This document shows, in pieces, positions 61,236 to 61,527 of a stretch of DNA of 61,527 nt. Each line of letters opens with the position of its first letter. The first letter of the stretch is position 1. The translations under genes and the position numbers were made by a program. This DNA comes from Bradyrhizobium sp. WSM1743 (GTDB lineage: Bacteria; Pseudomonadota; Alphaproteobacteria; Rhizobiales; Xanthobacteraceae), in contig NZ_AXAZ01000050.1 in the NCBI RefSeq assembly GCF_000473065.1, forward strand, positions 1 to 61,527, in the 5' to 3' direction. The notes under the pieces were generated by a model. That model was not told where the DNA came from and did not search any database. It worked only from the letters and a program-made list of their open reading frames with translations.

Positions 61236-61242
61236 AAGAAAG

Positions 61243-61527
61243 TGTCCAAACCGGATAGATTGGTAACACAGTAGACCGGATGGACGGGTGACAGTTCTCT
61301 ATCGGCTGGGAGGATCAGCCGATGCCTTGGCGAGAGAGCTGTGCAATGGACCAACGGGTACGCTTCATATCGGAACAGCGAACCGGCTTGTGGACGATGA
61401 CGGAGCTTTGCGAGCGCTACGAGATCAGTCGCAAGACCGGTTACAAGTGGCTGGATCGCTACCGGTTGGAGGGGCCTGGCGGGCTTGAGGATCGTTCCCA
61501 CGCCCCGCGCGTGCATGGGCGAGCGAC
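61243..61527 (+). mobile_element. IS481-family insertion sequence, left part (cut by window edge)
   Basis: The likely left terminus starts TGTCCAAACCGGATAGATTG, with a second ACCGGAT at 61275-61281, and leads into an in-frame transposase N-terminus. IS481 elements typically begin with TGT and have short inverted ends. The right end and target duplication are outside the window. It abuts a family E repeat. Confidence 0.75.
61322..61527 (+). CDS. IS481-family transposase, N-terminal part
   Basis: A partial frame (68 codons, open to the window edge). It starts MPWRESCAMDQRVRFISEQ and continues with a helix-turn-helix (MTELCERYEISRKTGYKWLD) followed by RYRLEGPGGLEDRSHAPR, the standard N-terminus of IS481-family transposases (DNA-binding HTH, DDE core downstream and not seen). 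The copy looks intact as far as visible. Confidence 0.88.
   Translation, partial: MPWRESCAMDQRVRFISEQRTGLWTMTELCERYEISRKTGYKWLDRYRLEGPGGLEDRSHAPRVHGRA

Noticed and set aside
61288..61516. other open frames over the IS start
   Set aside because: The frame beginning at 61322 encodes the transposase N-terminus, so the overlapping frames on both strands are shadows.
1..61527. tRNA or rRNA genes, CRISPR arrays and prophage
   Set aside because: Scanned the gaps by eye for CCA-type tRNA acceptor ends, rRNA cores and spaced repeats; none seen. An automated tRNA scan could change this.

Overview
The window is a stretch of high-GC alphaproteobacterial chromosome, most likely Bradyrhizobium or a close relative. 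The reasons are the gene families present (DUF1013/TrcR, BA14K, an NdvA-like glucan exporter, many Liv- and TRAP-type uptake genes, an ispH-thrB-rnhA operon) and the very dense palindromic intergenic repeats. This rests on recognising families by eye; no database search was run. About 57 protein genes are supported, with no rRNA, tRNA or CRISPR array. One insertion sequence enters at the right edge.

Left part (1-15.8 kb): a Gly/Tyr-rich secreted protein, a DUF3088 protein, secreted unknowns, an aldo/keto reductase paired with a TPR protein, a PaaI-type thioesterase, a Nudix CoA pyrophosphatase-like enzyme and a lysozyme-fold-like secreted protein. These are followed by a TAXI-TRAP uptake locus (receptor, fused permease, DUF1850 protein, short-chain dehydrogenase), a small multi-pass membrane protein and a CPA1-type Na+/H+ antiporter.

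Middle part (15.8-33.2 kb): two tandem paralogous TPR/LprI-like secreted proteins, propionyl-CoA synthetase (prpE), TrcR, the ispH-thrB-rnhA operon, a Prx5-type peroxiredoxin, a DUF924 protein, FadD, a D-Ala-D-Ala carboxypeptidase with a Lys/Ala/Pro-rich tail, the NdvA-like ABC exporter, a solitary NMT1-type binding protein and a BA14K protein.

Right part (33.2-61.5 kb): a solitary HisE homologue, a YqaA/DedA membrane protein, aspA, nitronate monooxygenase plus a degraded relative 1.5 kb downstream, a previously unlisted 32-residue single-pass membrane protein, a run of secreted or membrane-anchored unknowns, a GMC oxidoreductase beside a winged-helix/TPR regulator, an aspartase/fumarase-superfamily lyase, an M29 aminopeptidase, a SUKH-like protein, a cupin, an EamA transporter, an unusual MBL-fold protein and an ABC-2 exporter pair. 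The last block is a complete Liv-type uptake operon (permeases, two ATPases, binding protein) with an acyl-CoA synthetase embedded between the last ATPase and the binding protein, which points to import and CoA activation of a carboxylic acid. The window ends inside an IS481-family element.

No overt new defence or conflict system is visible. The most distinctive signals are (i) at least eight families of intergenic palindromes, one of which keeps its outer arms constant while swapping self-complementary inner hairpins, (ii) the Liv plus acyl-CoA ligase operon, (iii) the small membrane protein, (iv) gene decay next to nitronate monooxygenase, and (v) the tandem TPR/LprI duplication with matching downstream repeats.
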